Both the position numbers and the translations under genes were made by a program. Below are positions 46,305-57,093 of a DNA stretch of 64,000 bases, in pieces. Location: the NCBI GenBank assembly GCA_964016985.1, contig OZ024827.1:112210029-112274028 (forward strand). Reading direction: 5' to 3'. Below the pieces are notes generated by a model. The model had not been told where the DNA came from. It did no database searches and saw only the letters and a list, made by a program, of their open reading frames with translations. This DNA is from Anodontia alba. Lineage: Eukaryota > Mollusca > Bivalvia > Lucinida > Lucinidae. Numbering within the stretch: position 1 is the first letter of the stretch; each line of letters begins with the position of its first letter.

Positions 46305-46753
46305 GTTTTAGAAATAAGTATAACATAAATCTGAAAGGGCTGTGATAGATATTAATCCAACCTTGTAGACATAAAATATTAACAACCATCTATTTCTTTA
46401 TACTCTAAAAAGTGCCTCGCGGTAAAGTCAAGATTCGACAGCTCGTTTAGTCATTCACTTCCGTATGTATAAAGTATACCTATTGCTTGTCGAATACTAG
46501 TTAGGCACGCAAGGGTCACATTTTGGTCAAAATTGTTTTCAACCTGCTTCAGACATTTTTTTTTAAAGGATGTTTGTAAGTGTTTAAATCTTAAAGATTT
46601 CTGGATCATTGTTTTTTGTAAAGGACGTAACGTGCAAAATTTGCGTAATGTATATACCCTGAATATTCGGTTACCTTAAGTACTTACCTCCTCAAACATT
46701 TACACACGTCTATCTCACTACCTGTTGGTGTGTCTAAAACTGATGGATGAGTC

Positions 46754-46820
46754 GTAAACAGTGTAGACCCTGATCAGACGCCGCATTTTGCGGCGTCTGA
46801 TCTCGGTCTACACTGTTTGC
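46754..46820. repeat. Family D palindrome, near perfect
   Basis: AAACAGTGTAGACCCTGATC is mirrored by GATCTCGGTCTACACTGTTT around GACGCCGCATTTTGCGGCGTC. Confidence 0.85.
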
Positions 46821-46829
46821 TCAGACCTG

Positions 46830-47490
46830 TCTGTACGAATACTTAGGTAAATAAACATGAATATGAAGAATTCACGGTTTCGTTCAAATAAAAGGGACTT
46901 AATACTTAGTTGTATATTTCTTTCAGTTTGTTGAGAAAAATACCCGTAAAAAGAGTATTTAATAGCTTGAACACATGCAAATATGTGACCCATAGATATA
47001 TACCAAAAACAGAGAATGGGAAAATACACAAAGTATTACTGATTTATAATATCAAATTCTACTGTGTGCCTTTGAAGTGGAAGTATATTCAAACAAAATA
47101 TTTTGTTACAAAAATTTTGCAAATTCCAGAGTTGCGGTATTTTGATGATATTCTAGCGACTGGATAAATTTGGAACACATAATATGACAAAAGGAGATTG
47201 AAACATGGTGAAATCCAAGAATATGAAAATCTTACAAACATGACATCTAACAACGAACTTAGGAGTCGATGATGAAGGTTATATTTTCTTCTTGTGTTAC
47301 AAAGCAACACTTCAAAGTTGGCAAGGAAAGCTATGGAAATCACGCTCGAAATCGAGCGAGGGAACTGTTATAAAACAAAAAATTAGGACTACTTATATAC
47401 AACTGTTCCAAAGTGCATATTACAGTCGCATGACCAAACAACTTCCCTTGAACATAAAGCGGAGCTCCAATGGACTGATAAGGTTGGTAG
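46830..47490. other. No supported gene
   Basis: AT-rich; open frames of 81-85 codons on both strands overlap each other and show no domain. Confidence 0.3.
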
Positions 47491-47496
47491 ATTTTT

Positions 47497-47697
47497 CATC
47501 ACAAAAACGCGCCTATATAATTTTGACCCCCCATTAAATCCCACTTTTATATAGTAAAACTGGGGTTTACAGGGGTATACATTATTTGTCTTATTTTGCT
47601 AAAAAAGACATAGATTGTGGATACCCGTTAGAACGGTTCTAACGAGTACCCACAATCTATGTTTTGAGAAGAAATATAAAAAACATCAGCTCTTCTG
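47497..47697. mobile_element. Family A MITE, copy 6, truncated, hairpin tip lost
   Basis: CATCACAAAAACGCGCC at the left. The palindrome joins GTTAGAAC directly to GGTTCTAAC without the CGCCTC tip. It runs without its right end into the next copy. Confidence 0.8.
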
Positions 47698-47703
47698 ATC
47701 TTT

Positions 47704-47972
47704 TTATACCTATATAATTTTGACCCCCTTAATCCCCACTTTTATATAGTAAAACTGGGGTTTACAGGGCTATACATTATTTTTCTTATTTTCCTAAAAA
47801 AACATAGATTGTGAATACCCGTTAGAGCCGCCTCGCTGAGGCGGTTCTAACGAGTACCCACAATCTATGTTTTGAGAAGAAATATAAAAAATATCAGATT
47901 TTTTTATCTGAAAATTTTCCTTTCTTGGTTGTAAAATTTTCAATATATTTTAATAGGCGTGTTTTCATAATG
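47704..47972. mobile_element. Family A MITE, copy 7, left end partly lost
   Basis: Starts inside the inverted end at CCTATATAATTTTGACC and ends at GTTTTCATAATG. Full hairpin. It forms a head-to-tail pair with copy 6. Confidence 0.8.
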
Positions 47973-48099
47973 TTATGCCAAGAAAAGGTCCGTAAACTGT
48001 ATATGATAAGAAGCACGCAATTTGAAAACATACCTTCTGTGCATATGCAGGCAGAGAAGGCCTGGATCAGATGACAATTTTTTATCACTTTTCAGCCCG

Positions 48100-48379
48100 C
48101 ATCACGAAAACATGCCTATATAATTTTGACCCCTGTAAACCCCACTTTTATATAGTAAAACTGGGGTTTACAGGGGTATACATTATTTTTCTTATTTCTG
48201 CTCAAAACTTAGATTGTTAGTACTCGTTAGAACCGCCTCGACGAGGCGGTTCTAACGAGTACCCACAATCTATGTTTTAAACAGAAATATGAAAAATATC
48301 GGATTTTTTTGTCTGAAAATTTTCATTTTTTGGTGGTAAAGTTTTCAGTATAAATTTGAATAGGCATGTTTTCGTAATG
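48100..48379. mobile_element. Family A MITE, copy 8
   Basis: CATCACGAAAACATGCC to GGCATGTTTTCGTAATG, full length, hairpin with a CTCGACGAG tip. Confidence 0.85.
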
Positions 48380-48424
48380 GTTAACAAAACCACTGGATTT
48401 TGAAAATTATATTTTCCAGCACCA

Positions 48425-48520
48425 ACGCCGGGAATTGATAAAAAGAAACAATGTGGATGTGCAGGCAGATCTGCAAACAGTGAATCCCATGTCTGCCTGC
48501 ACATCGACATGATTTGATGC
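48425..48520. repeat. Imperfect inverted repeat
   Basis: GATGTGCAGGCAGATCTGC is mirrored by ATGTCTGCCTGCACATCG. Confidence 0.5.
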
Positions 48521-48791
48521 ACAACAGAAGGTCATATGCTTGCAAAAGAGGCCGAGATCTGCTTGAACACACGCGCTGTCTGATCATAACCTTCGTATTC
48601 CACTTACAGCACTATTTAATACTGTAAAATGTATCAACAGAGAAGCTCATGATCAGTCTGCCCGGCTGCGCAGGCTGATCTGGGCCTTTGCTATTAGCGT
48701 ATAGAGGGGTCGTTTCCACACGTTGCGCTTCAATTTCATATCAATAGGGTCTTTGCGAAAATGCGAACCTGAAAGCGAGGTCTTTGCATCT

Positions 48792-48940
48792 CATCACGAA
48801 AATAGAGGCGGTTCTAACGAGTACCCACAATCTCATATGTTTGAGCAGAAATATGTATAATAAATGAATTTTTATCTGAAAACTTTCATTTTTTGGTGGT
48901 GAAATTTTCAATATATTTGAATAGGCGTGTTTTCGTTATG
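48792..48940. mobile_element. Family A MITE, copy 9, one half deleted at the hairpin centre
   Basis: CATCACGAAAAT joins directly to AGAGGCGGTTCTAACGAG, so everything from just inside the left end to the palindrome midpoint is missing. The right half is intact to TTCGTTATG. Confidence 0.8.
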
Positions 48941-49084
48941 TCTTCAATCTGACCAGAGCTTTTGTGTTTTGTGTATGATTATTAAGCTTCCAGAGGGCCA
49001 TATTTTTCTCACCATTTCATAACCCTAGAGAAAGTGCTTTTATTATCAAAAGGTATTGATTTTTTTTTTTTTGTTTTTTTTGTT

Positions 49085-49180
49085 TCTCAAAAAAAAACAA
49101 CATATATTGTGGCTATTTATTGGAAGCGCCTTGCACTGGCGCTTCTACTGAGTACCAAAAACATCGTTTTCGTAGAAAAA
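49085..49180. mobile_element. Family J hairpin element
   Basis: ACATATATTGTGGCTATTTA, arm TTGGAAGCGCC with mirror GGCGCTTCTACTGAGTACC. Confidence 0.55.
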
Positions 49181-49305
49181 TAAGAAAAAAAATAGTTTTG
49201 TGGATACTCATTTTATCTGGAGCTCTGCTCAAATTATTGAATACAACTGCACATCTGCAGAATATCGTTTTGGTAAAGGAAGATAGCGAAGCATTGTTTT
49301 GGTTT

Positions 49306-49395
49306 TCGGGTCGATTGTTTACAATCGACACGGAGTATACATACACCAAAATTTCCTTAAGGTTGTTGTCCATGTGATATCATTGACCAATAAAA
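49306..49395 (+). repeat. Interspersed repeat paired with 62088-62180
   Basis: GTCGATTGTTTACAATCGAC, TATACATACACCAAAATTTC and CTTAAGGTTGTTG(T/C)CCATG recur in inverse orientation at 62.1 kb. Confidence 0.6.
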
Positions 49396-49499
49396 ACAAA
49401 ATGGACTAACCAAATGTTCACGATATGAAGCCCACAACCTGTTGTTTCCGAACCGAACTCTATTAAAAAACCTGGACAGGGCTTAGTGCTGGGACATTG

Positions 49500-49572
49500 G
49501 CAAACAGGGCAGACCCAGATCAGACGCCGCGTTCTGCATTCTGCGGCGTCTGATCAGGGTCTGCACTGTTTG
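49500..49572. repeat. Family D palindrome with a duplicated centre
   Basis: GCAAACAGGGCAGACCC with mirror; the centre has TTCTGCATTCTGC in place of a single TTCTGC. Confidence 0.8.
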
Positions 49573-49599
49573 TTTAAATTAAGAAAGTTAAGGGTTAAA

Positions 49600-50370
49600 T
49601 GAAACAACCTTGTCCCCGTTAAAGACTACAGTCACTCAATGACAATCGACCCACGATGGTGCTATCAGTGCTTTGATATTATATAGTGCTTCTGAACTGT
49701 AATGTCTTTGCTGCTTAACCTGAATATTCAGCTTTCAGACGAGATTTTTTTAATGTTTCATAAGTATGTGGAAAATTATTATTCCAGCGCATTATTGTGT
49801 CAGCTCTTTTGACAGACCCACTACAAATGGGACCTTACGAAGAGCCTGATCAGGGTTTATTGCAGTCTTATCATGGCATTTGCTTTATTGGAGAAAAAAA
49901 TAGCTCTGCAGAAACTACAGCCGTAAAGCAAAGTCACTGGTTAGAATGCGTTAGTACAAGCAGTGGGGCGGAATTGTGCAGTTAGAGCTCGAAGATGTTC
50001 TGTTGCAAACCATGGGCTAAATAACGAGCTTTTTACGTTTCACTACCCATGTAAATTACCCTAAATATTCGTACAAAATAATACCGTACCATATTAAGAA
50101 CTGTTAAACACCATTTGGCTATCTGGTGACGGGTATGAATGGCAAACAATGTAGACCTTGCCATGGTTAAATGTTGATAAGGATCACTATTATCTAGGTC
50201 TAGGTCACTGTTTGTTTAAGACTCACTGTCCGAATATTTTGAATAAACTGGGTAATACGAGTTCTCTGTAGATCCCAAATATTGAGACACCTTAACTTCT
50301 TACCATACTTGTCCTGAATTTCGAACAAGTTCAATTTACTGCCTGTTTATGTGTCTAAAAACTGTTGGAT
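49600..50370. other. No supported gene
   Basis: AT-rich with D-like fragments; nothing else. Confidence 0.3.
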
Positions 50371-50375
50371 GAGTG

Positions 50376-50443
50376 GCAAACAGTGCAGACCCTGATCAGA
50401 CGCCGCGTTCTGCGGCGTCTGATCTGGGTCTAGACTGTTTTGC
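50376..50443. repeat. Family D palindrome, near perfect
   Basis: GCAAACAGTGCAGACCCTGA with mirror around GACGCCGCGTTCTGCGGCGTC. Confidence 0.85.
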
Positions 50444-50673
50444 TCAGGCTAGTCAGTCTACTTAGAATAAATACGTTACACAGAAAAGATCCTATGTTTG
50501 ACCAGCGCATTAAAAATCATTTAAAATATGCTTCACTCTTGTTACACAAAATGTAGATCATTTTATCTATAATTATAATTCTTTTTGAAAACATATTATA
50601 TGAAATTTTTGTCAAACAAATATTAAGTGCCGTAACCTTCAAACTGAACAAATCCCAGCTTTTCATAACAAAT

Positions 50674-50911
50674 GAACCGCAACGTACGACAACGTACCTT
50701 TTGATAAATGCGCCCAACGAAGATTCAGATCAGCCTGCGCATTCGCGCAGTCTGATCAGAATCTTCACTGGGCATATTTTGGATAGCCCAGAATGCAAAG
50801 TTCCTTCATGCGTGCAATGAAGACTCTGATCAGACTGCGCGGATGCACACGGACTGATCTGAGTCTTCGTTGGGCGCACGTCAGAAGGTACGTTTTCTGA
50901 CGTTGCGGCTC
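50674..50911. mobile_element. Family C MITE, full length
   Basis: GAACCGCAACGTACGACAAC to GTTTTCTGACGTTGCGGCTC. Both internal palindromes (GCGCATTCGCGC and the GCGCGGATGCAC region) are present. Confidence 0.75.
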
Positions 50912-51265
50912 AAATATTGATAGTCAAATATTGGTGTTTTACAAAAGAACGCATACAATGCTGTATTTTATCGATACGAGGCCTATTTTGCCTGCAATCT
51001 ATTCGAGCTAGTGAAATAAAATATCCAATTTGACTTTTAACTATCACTTTTATATGATTTCGGGTTTTATACACATTATCATGTAGTTGATTAATGTATA
51101 TTGTGTTTAGGTTAAATACGTTTACAAGAACAAAACTGCTCTTAAATTCATTTATGCATTAAATAGGGAAAGTAATAAAACTGTATCTTATCACGACTGG
51201 TCCAAATACCTTTTCCATCGTGGTCGTTAAAACACCCATGTGCCACAAGGGAGGAAAAAGCACAT

Positions 51266-51336
51266 GGCCCGACCGGGACTCGAACCCAGGACCTCTCGCA
51301 TACCGTGCGAGCACTAGCCAACTGAGTTACCGAGCC
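51266..51336 (-). tRNA. tRNA-like sequence, copy 1 (71 nt, defective)
   Basis: On the minus strand: acceptor GGCTCGG/TCGGGCC, anticodon stem CTCGC/GCGAG with loop ACGGTAT (GGT at the anticodon position, C rather than the usual T at position 33), T-stem CTGGG/CCCGG with loop TTCGAGT. The D-arm is two bases short compared with copy 2. No CCA, as normal in eukaryotes. Probably a pseudogene or a SINE head. Confidence 0.6.
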
Positions 51337-51494
51337 ACACGGTCGACCTGCGACAATTTCCCCCTGCTTAAATAGATTCGTCCCGAATCTGCTCGGAACC
51401 GTGTCGGTACAACGAGACAGTCCCTTTGCTGCTCGCAGCCCGAGCACGGACACACACTGAGTCACCAAATGTCACAGGGGAGGAAAAAGCACAT

Positions 51495-51567
51495 GGCCCG
51501 ACCGGGACTCGAACCCAGGGCCTCTCGCATACCGTGCGAGCACTCTAGCCAACTGAGCTACCGAGCC
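51495..51567 (-). tRNA. tRNA-like sequence, copy 2 (73 nt, full cloverleaf)
   Basis: The minus strand gives exactly 7+2+4+9+4+1+17+5+17+7 nt. Acceptor GGCTCGG/TCGGGCC, D-stem GCTC/GAGT, anticodon stem CTCGC/GCGAG, T-stem CTGGG/CCCGG, all with Watson-Crick or G-T pairs. The anticodon loop ACGGTAT would read GGT (Thr), an anticodon that eukaryotes rarely use, and position 33 is C. The A-box region TAGCTCAGTTGG and B-box GGTTCGAGTCC are standard. Identity is uncertain. Confidence 0.7.
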
Positions 51568-51653
51568 ACGTGGTCGACCTTCGACACATGCAGCTGATAT
51601 AACGACGTGCCTGTTGATCGGAGTTCATAATCTTTTAGAGCCAAACCTCCAGA

Positions 51654-51656
<3 letters not shown>

Positions 51657-51686
<30 letters not shown>

Positions 51687-51721
51687 CCTACCTACCTACC
51701 TATCTATCTATCCATCCATCC

Positions 51722-51793
<72 letters not shown>

Positions 51794-51819
51794 GCTTGCC
51801 TGCCTGCCTGCCTGTCTGC

Positions 51820-51868
<49 letters not shown>

Positions 51869-51929
51869 GATCGATCGATCGATCGATCGATCGATCGATC
51901 GATCCATCCATCCATCCATCCATCCATTC

Positions 51930-51985
<56 letters not shown>
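51657..51985. repeat. Compound tetranucleotide microsatellite
   Basis: (TCTA)n blocks interrupted by (CCTA)n, (TGCC)n, (GATC)n and (CATC)n segments, about 330 bp. The Tyr/Leu/Ser/Ile-rich frames that cover it are artefacts. Confidence 0.95.
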
Positions 51986-52068
51986 CATTGGTCAGTATAC
52001 TTGGCTGCCTAATACTGAGACAGTGGCTACTACAAAAGCTATATTTATATCCTCGTGTACAAATGACA

Positions 52069-52112
52069 CTGCCTCTATGTGACTCAGCTGCCTAGTTGCG
52101 TTAAAAATTTAG
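52069..52112. repeat. Family N repeat end, copy 2
   Basis: CTGCCTCTATGTGACTCAGC then TGCCTAGTTGCGTTAAAAA. Confidence 0.55.
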
Positions 52113-52562
52113 ACATAGATAGTGTACAAATGATTTTACCTATAAAGGCCGATGGGGGTGGTCGGGTGGTGCGAAGGTGTCGTGTATCTTACGTCACCGG
52201 GCGTCCATCTGATATTGGCTTATAGTTGGGCAAGGCCTGCTATCCTTATACATGGAGCAGTTAAGTGTAGAGGGAGAATGTTTTTATTTATTCTTTTTCT
52301 TCATTTTCATTCTTGTTCCTCTTTCTTCTCTGTCTCTCTCTTTCATCTCTTCTATCTATTTCTCCGTTTCTCTGGGAGACGACACAAAATGACCCATAAG
52401 GATTGAACCCCAACACAATCAATCAATGTAAAGGCCGACAAATTTAGCAGACAGTAAGTTGCACTCCGAGTATTTGAAACCTTTAAGAGGAGTAGCCCCA
52501 TCGAGAATGGAAGCAAGTATTTCCTTCTCATAGTAATTTCCTTTATTCGTGTGTTCATTCCC

Positions 52563-52927
52563 CTTAAAGGCTCCATATCCCTCAAAAATACGCATTTTTT
52601 ATCCAAGAAAGATTTAATAAATTGATATATAGTATCAATATGATCATAAAATGCAGCATCTGACAGCCTGTAAAATTTCAGTTAGTCTCTCGTTTTTGAA
52701 CTGAATCAAAAATGAAATGATTTTTTATCATATATTTGAATTAATGTTGGCAACATTAATTCAGAGATACGATAAAAAATCATTTCATTTCAAGAACGAG
52801 GGACTAACTGAAATTTTACAGGCTGTCAGGTGCCACATTTTATGATTGTATTAATACCATGTATCAATTTATTAAACCTTTCTTGGACAATAAAATGTCT
52901 ATTTTTGAGGGATATGGTGCCTTTAAG
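52563..52927. mobile_element. Foldback element, 365 bp, arms of about 180 bp
   Basis: CTTAAAGGCTCCATATCCC at the left mirrors GGGATATGGTGCCTTTAAG at the right. Pairing continues through GCCTGTAAAATTTCAGTTAG and AAATGAAATGATTTTTTATC to a centre ATTAATGTTGGCAACATTAA. A few small indels lie between the arms. Confidence 0.85.
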
Positions 52928-53045
52928 CCATTTATTACGAGTGGAATCTTCTACCATAACCCTTTAAACCGGTCTATTTCCAACAGAAGGGGCGTCTGGT
53001 TAGTTTTTATCATTACCATGTTTTATAGAAATTCCTGTATTTGAT

Positions 53046-53112
53046 GCACACAGTGTGGACCCTAATCAGACGCCACGTTCAGCGGCGTCTGATCTGGGTC
53101 TACACTGTTTGC
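53046..53112. repeat. Family D palindrome
   Basis: GCACACAGTGTGGACCC with mirror GGGTCTACACTGTTTGC. A 20-bp tandem duplication (CTTGTATTGCTATGGTAGCG) follows at about 53134-53173. Confidence 0.75.
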
Positions 53113-53394
53113 CAACATGCTCCGCATTACGTTTCTTGTATTGCTATGGTAGCGCTTGTATTGCTATGGTAGCGAATTATCGAGACATTATGCGCTACAT
53201 TCGAAATTTGCAATTGCGAGCAAGAGATACAACTTTATTAAGTCAGAGCCAAGGAAGTTAAATGGGAGCTATCCTTAAAAGAATCTGTACGTACATGAGT
53301 GACGACGATTGTAATCCCACGTAAGCTAGTTGTATGAGTGCACGGACATGATCGATGACTATAACCTTTAACCCTCTCTCTAAATTTCAGCTGA

Positions 53395-53702
53395 TGACAT
53401 TTTGAATTAATGTTCATATTTTTCGCAAAAAAATAGGGTCTGACATTTCATCCAAAATATATATGATAAGAAGCGCGCAATGTGAAACTGCCTTCTGGAC
53501 ATATGCGGACAGCGAGGAATTATAAAAGCCAATTTCTGGAATTAATTTTTCGCTAAAAATAGGGCCTGACAGTTCATGCAAATGGTCTCTTTAGGAGACA
53601 ATTTGCATGGAATGTCAAACCTATTTCTGGGAAGAAAAAAAAACAAGAAAAGATATTTCAAAATGTCGTCTGCTGAAATTTTTACCCAACATGCAGAAGG
53701 TT
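53395..53702. mobile_element. Family H element
   Basis: Contains GTCTCTTTAGGAGAC at the centre, AATTTGCATGGAATGTCAAA and AAAATGTCGTCTGCTGAAA on the right side. Confidence 0.5.
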
Positions 53703-53810
53703 AAAACTAGTTTTGAAGATGTCCAGAATGTGCTACAATCACAGAAAATAGCCTACTAATAACAACAAGAGGAAGAGCAAACAAACCATGACACATACCA
53801 AAAATCAAAG

Positions 53811-54089
53811 CATTACGAAAACACGCCTATTCAAATATACTGAAAACTTTACAAACAAAAAAGGGAAAATTTCCGATAAAAAATTCTGATATTTTTCATA
53901 TTTCTGCTCAAAACATAGATTGTGGGTACTCGTTAGAACCGCCTCGGCGAGGCGGTTCTAACGAGTACCCACAATCTATGTTTTTGAGCAGAAATAAGAA
54001 AAATAATGTATACCCCTATAAACCCCAGTTTTCCTATATAAAAGTGGGGTTTAAGGGGGTCAAAATTATATAGGCGTGTTTTCATGATG
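53811..54089. mobile_element. Family A MITE, copy 10, close to consensus
   Basis: CATTACGAAAACACGCCTAT to ATAGGCGTGTTTTCATGATG; perfect hairpin with a CTCGGCGAG tip. Confidence 0.88.
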
Positions 54090-54157
54090 ATGAGCAAACC
54101 AGCTCCCTCTTTCCACATAGGCTACATAGATAATATCGTTTACTGATATATTTCATA

Positions 54158-54250
54158 TATCTCCATGAAAACATATGTTGTGGGTACTCATTAGAAGCGC
54201 CTCGCTGAGGCACTTTTAATGAATACCCACAACTTATGCTTTTGTGGAGA
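54158..54250. mobile_element. Family J hairpin element
   Basis: AAACATATGTTGTGGGTACTC, arm TTAGAAGCGCCTC with mirror GAGGCACTTTTAATG, then CCCACAACTTATGC. The outer arm is nearly that of family A. Confidence 0.65.
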
Positions 54251-54424
54251 AATATGAAAAAATATTTAACTGATAACAACTTTTATCTAACTGTGTCCGG
54301 ACTGAGTAGACCCCTTTTCAGTAGGGTCATGGTGTGCAGGAACGTTTCACAAAAGTTATCTCCCGTTTAAGATTTGGTGGAAAATATACACAGTACACCC
54401 ATTCAACCTTAATTAGTGCTAAAA

Positions 54425-54622
54425 CGTACGAGCTAAAAGCACATATTCCGTGACCTTGACAATAAGGTCACTTGAAAGGATCAGTTTTCATATTAAGTAA
54501 TGTTTCCATATGGACAATCATGAAACCATAAAAGCACATATTTCGTGACCTAGACAATAAGGTCACTTAAAAGGATCAGTTTCATATAAAGTAATGTTTC
54601 CATATGGACAATCATGAAGCCA
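54425..54622. repeat. 98-bp direct duplication
   Basis: AAAAGCACATATTCCGTGACC...TCCATATGGACAATCATGAA occurs twice in a row, a few percent different. Confidence 0.85.
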
Positions 54623-54925
54623 TCTGCTATGGAATAAATATATGTAATACGATATGAAAATCAAATATTAGAAGTCGATTTCTTAGATGCAAAGCTAAAC
54701 ACAGACATGGTAAGTGTGTGGAACACTTACGTTTGTGGGCGACTTTACTTTGAATATAAGCGTCTTCTCCTATATCAAAGAGACCCATCGATTAACCAGT
54801 AGAAGCATAACGACAGGAAGAAAAGGAAATAAGGACGAACGAACGAACGGAAGGGTGGTCGCAATTTAAATAAAAATTTAGCTGTCACTCGATTACTTGC
54901 TCGTAGCAGAAGGACCGACAATAAT

Positions 54926-55163
54926 TAAACCGCAATGTGAGAAAACGTTCCTTCTGATATGTGCGCCCAACGAAGATTCAAATAATCCTGCGCATCTGCG
55001 CAGTCTGATCAGTCTTCGTTGTCCGAGTGAAAAAACTTTGCTTCATTGGCTATTCAAAACTGCGCCCAGTGAAGATTCTGATCAGACTGCGCGAATGCGC
55101 AGGCTGATCTGAATCTTCGCTTGGCGCACATGTCCGAAGGTACGTTTACTGATGTTGCGTCTC
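54926..55163. mobile_element. Family C MITE, full length
   Basis: AACCGCAATGTGAGAAAAC to TACGTTTACTGATGTTGCG; both CATCTGCGCAG and GCGCGAATGCGCAGG centres are present. Confidence 0.7.
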
Positions 55164-55235
55164 GATTATATTAGTTGATAGTCCGTAAAACTCCTTTAAC
55201 CGTTGTCCTGCTGAACCTGGATATACCCTGCATTT

Positions 55236-55303
55236 GCAAACAGTGTAGATCCAGATCAGTTGGCTTCTGAAGATGCCAACTGATCTGGATTTGCACTGTT
55301 TGC
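55236..55303. repeat. Family D palindrome, altered centre
   Basis: GCAAACAGTGTAGATCCAGA with mirror. The centre is GTTGGCTTCTGAAGATGCCAAC, unlike the GACGCCGC of other copies, yet still pairs. Confidence 0.8.
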
Positions 55304-55309
55304 CATTCA

Positions 55310-55960
55310 GTACATGAATTTATGTCAACAATCTGAATCAAGTAATCTGATTGGCTGAAATTTAGAAGTGGGTGGGGCATCTTAATTTATTCTGCATGAC
55401 AAAGGTTAAAATGAACAAATCACATGATAAATAATTCTGGATAATTCCCCAAAAAGCCTAAACGAAGACCTAAATAAGACTGCGCATGAATCTCATACAT
55501 AATGATATACGCACACAGCAAAGGGCGTTTGATTGAGCTGCGCATTTTGGCACGAGGCAGGATTTCTCGTGATATATATGACTCATACGTAGGGTTATGA
55601 AAGTATCTGGTTCAGTTAGTGGCCTCGAGCTCGTACAAAGAGTACGGACGGAAACACTTCACCATGAAGTACCATTTAAATAGATATTGTTGACATCAAC
55701 TTCATATCGGTACATGTGCGATGAAAAGTACAGTTCAGCATATGCGACAAGTGAACACCACGATCGGACTTCGCAAGTGCAGTCTGATCGTGGTCCTCGC
55801 TTTTTGTGGTTCGCCCACAATTATTTGGAATTAGAAAAAAAAACAGTCTGAGGGCTATAGCAAAAAAGGAAAATACAGATAAGACTATGCGCATGCGCGC
55901 GCTAGTCTTATATTAACTGTTGCTGTTTAAGTGTACCAAGGTATTTTTTTTTGTAACAGT
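55310..55960. other. No supported gene; one local palindrome
   Basis: An inverted repeat at about 55755-55800 (CCACGATCGGACT / AGTCTGATCGTGG). Otherwise featureless. Confidence 0.35.
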
Positions 55961-55961
55961 C

Positions 55962-56195
55962 CATTACGAAAACACGCCTATTCAAATACATTGAAAATTT
56001 TACAACCAAAAACTGAAAGTTTCCAGATAAAAAATTCTGATAGTTTTTCTGATTTCTGCTCTAAACAAAGATTGTGGGTAGTCGTTAGAACCGCCTCGGC
56101 GCGGCGGTTCTAACGAGTACCCACAATCTATGTTTTGGAGCAGAAATAAGAAAAATAATGTATACCCCTGTAAACACCAGTTTTACTATATAAAA
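55962..56195. mobile_element. Family A MITE, copy 11, right end lost
   Basis: CATTACGAAAACACGCC at the left; hairpin present with a CTCGGCGCGG tip. It stops after TTTTACTATATAAAAG. Confidence 0.8.
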
Positions 56196-56660
56196 GGAAT
56201 ACATTTGCAAGCAACAAAGGCTCTAGTCGTCATATGTACATCTGCACGTCATCCATACCACCGTTTCCTCCACTAGATTCTTCTGTATCCGCTATGTCCT
56301 AAAGCAGACTTATGCTAATCTGTGTATTCGTGTGTCGCACTTGTGTTAAGTCTCCTTTTTGCTTGTCACTGGAGTTAAATTAGTACAGAAGTCAAAATTA
56401 AATGCAGACATACTGACTATTTCGTGGTTTTGAGCTTAAAATTATAATGCGGTTGACGAAAATAGATGCACTCAACGACAGAGAAAAGTACTAACCGTCT
56501 GCGTCATCATCAGCAGCAGTAGTAATTCACGATCATTATATGTAGCTGCAGCATTTGTTATCACAACCTAGGGGCGCCATGACAAAACTTGCTGTATTAG
56601 AGCACAGACGAACTGAGTCAAACCGATCAACAATAAAACTTTGAGCGGTCTTCCGCTGGA
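56196..56660. other. No supported gene
   Basis: No open frame or repeat of note. Confidence 0.3.
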
Positions 56661-56663
56661 CTG

Positions 56664-56942
56664 CATTACGCAAACATGCCTATTCAAATATATTGAAAAT
56701 TTTACAACTAAAAAAGGAAAATTTTCAGATAAAAACTTTTGATATTTTTCTTATTTCTGCTCAAAACATAGATTGTGGGTACTCGTTAGAACCGCCTCAG
56801 CGAGGCGGTTCTAACAAGTACCCACAATCTATGTTTTTGAGCAGAAATAAGAAAAATAATGTATACCCCTGTAAACCCCAGTTTTACTATATAAAAGAGG
56901 GGTTTAAGGGGGTCAAAATTATATAGGCATGTTTTCGTGATG
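56664..56942. mobile_element. Family A MITE, copy 12
   Basis: CATTACGCAAACATGCC to GGCATGTTTTCGTGATG, hairpin tip CTCAGCGAG. Confidence 0.85.
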
Positions 56943-57093
56943 GATTTGTACTTTCTTTTGAGTGCAGAGTCCTTGTTATTGTTTTGCTGTATCACAGAAA
57001 ATCCAAGAAACACAAAAAGTATACAAAAGTTCTGAGCTGGCGTCAAAGGGATCTGGTTCAAAAACTTTAAGGGGACTGGATTCACTTGGCAGA

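Larger units (their letters stand above)
51240..51580 (-). repeat. Tandem pair of about 230-bp units, each with a tRNA-like gene
   Basis: GGAGGAAAAAGCACATGGCC starts both units on the plus strand (about 51250 and 51480). The second unit is cut after its tRNA part. The spacer between the tRNA parts has no open frame of note. Confidence 0.75.

Noticed and set aside
51148..51468. 106-codon minus-strand frame over the tRNA-like repeat
   Set aside because: It overlaps the cloverleaf and spacer; no domain.
51614..52095. Long Leu/Tyr/Ser/Ile-rich frames
   Set aside because: Encoded by the tetranucleotide microsatellite.
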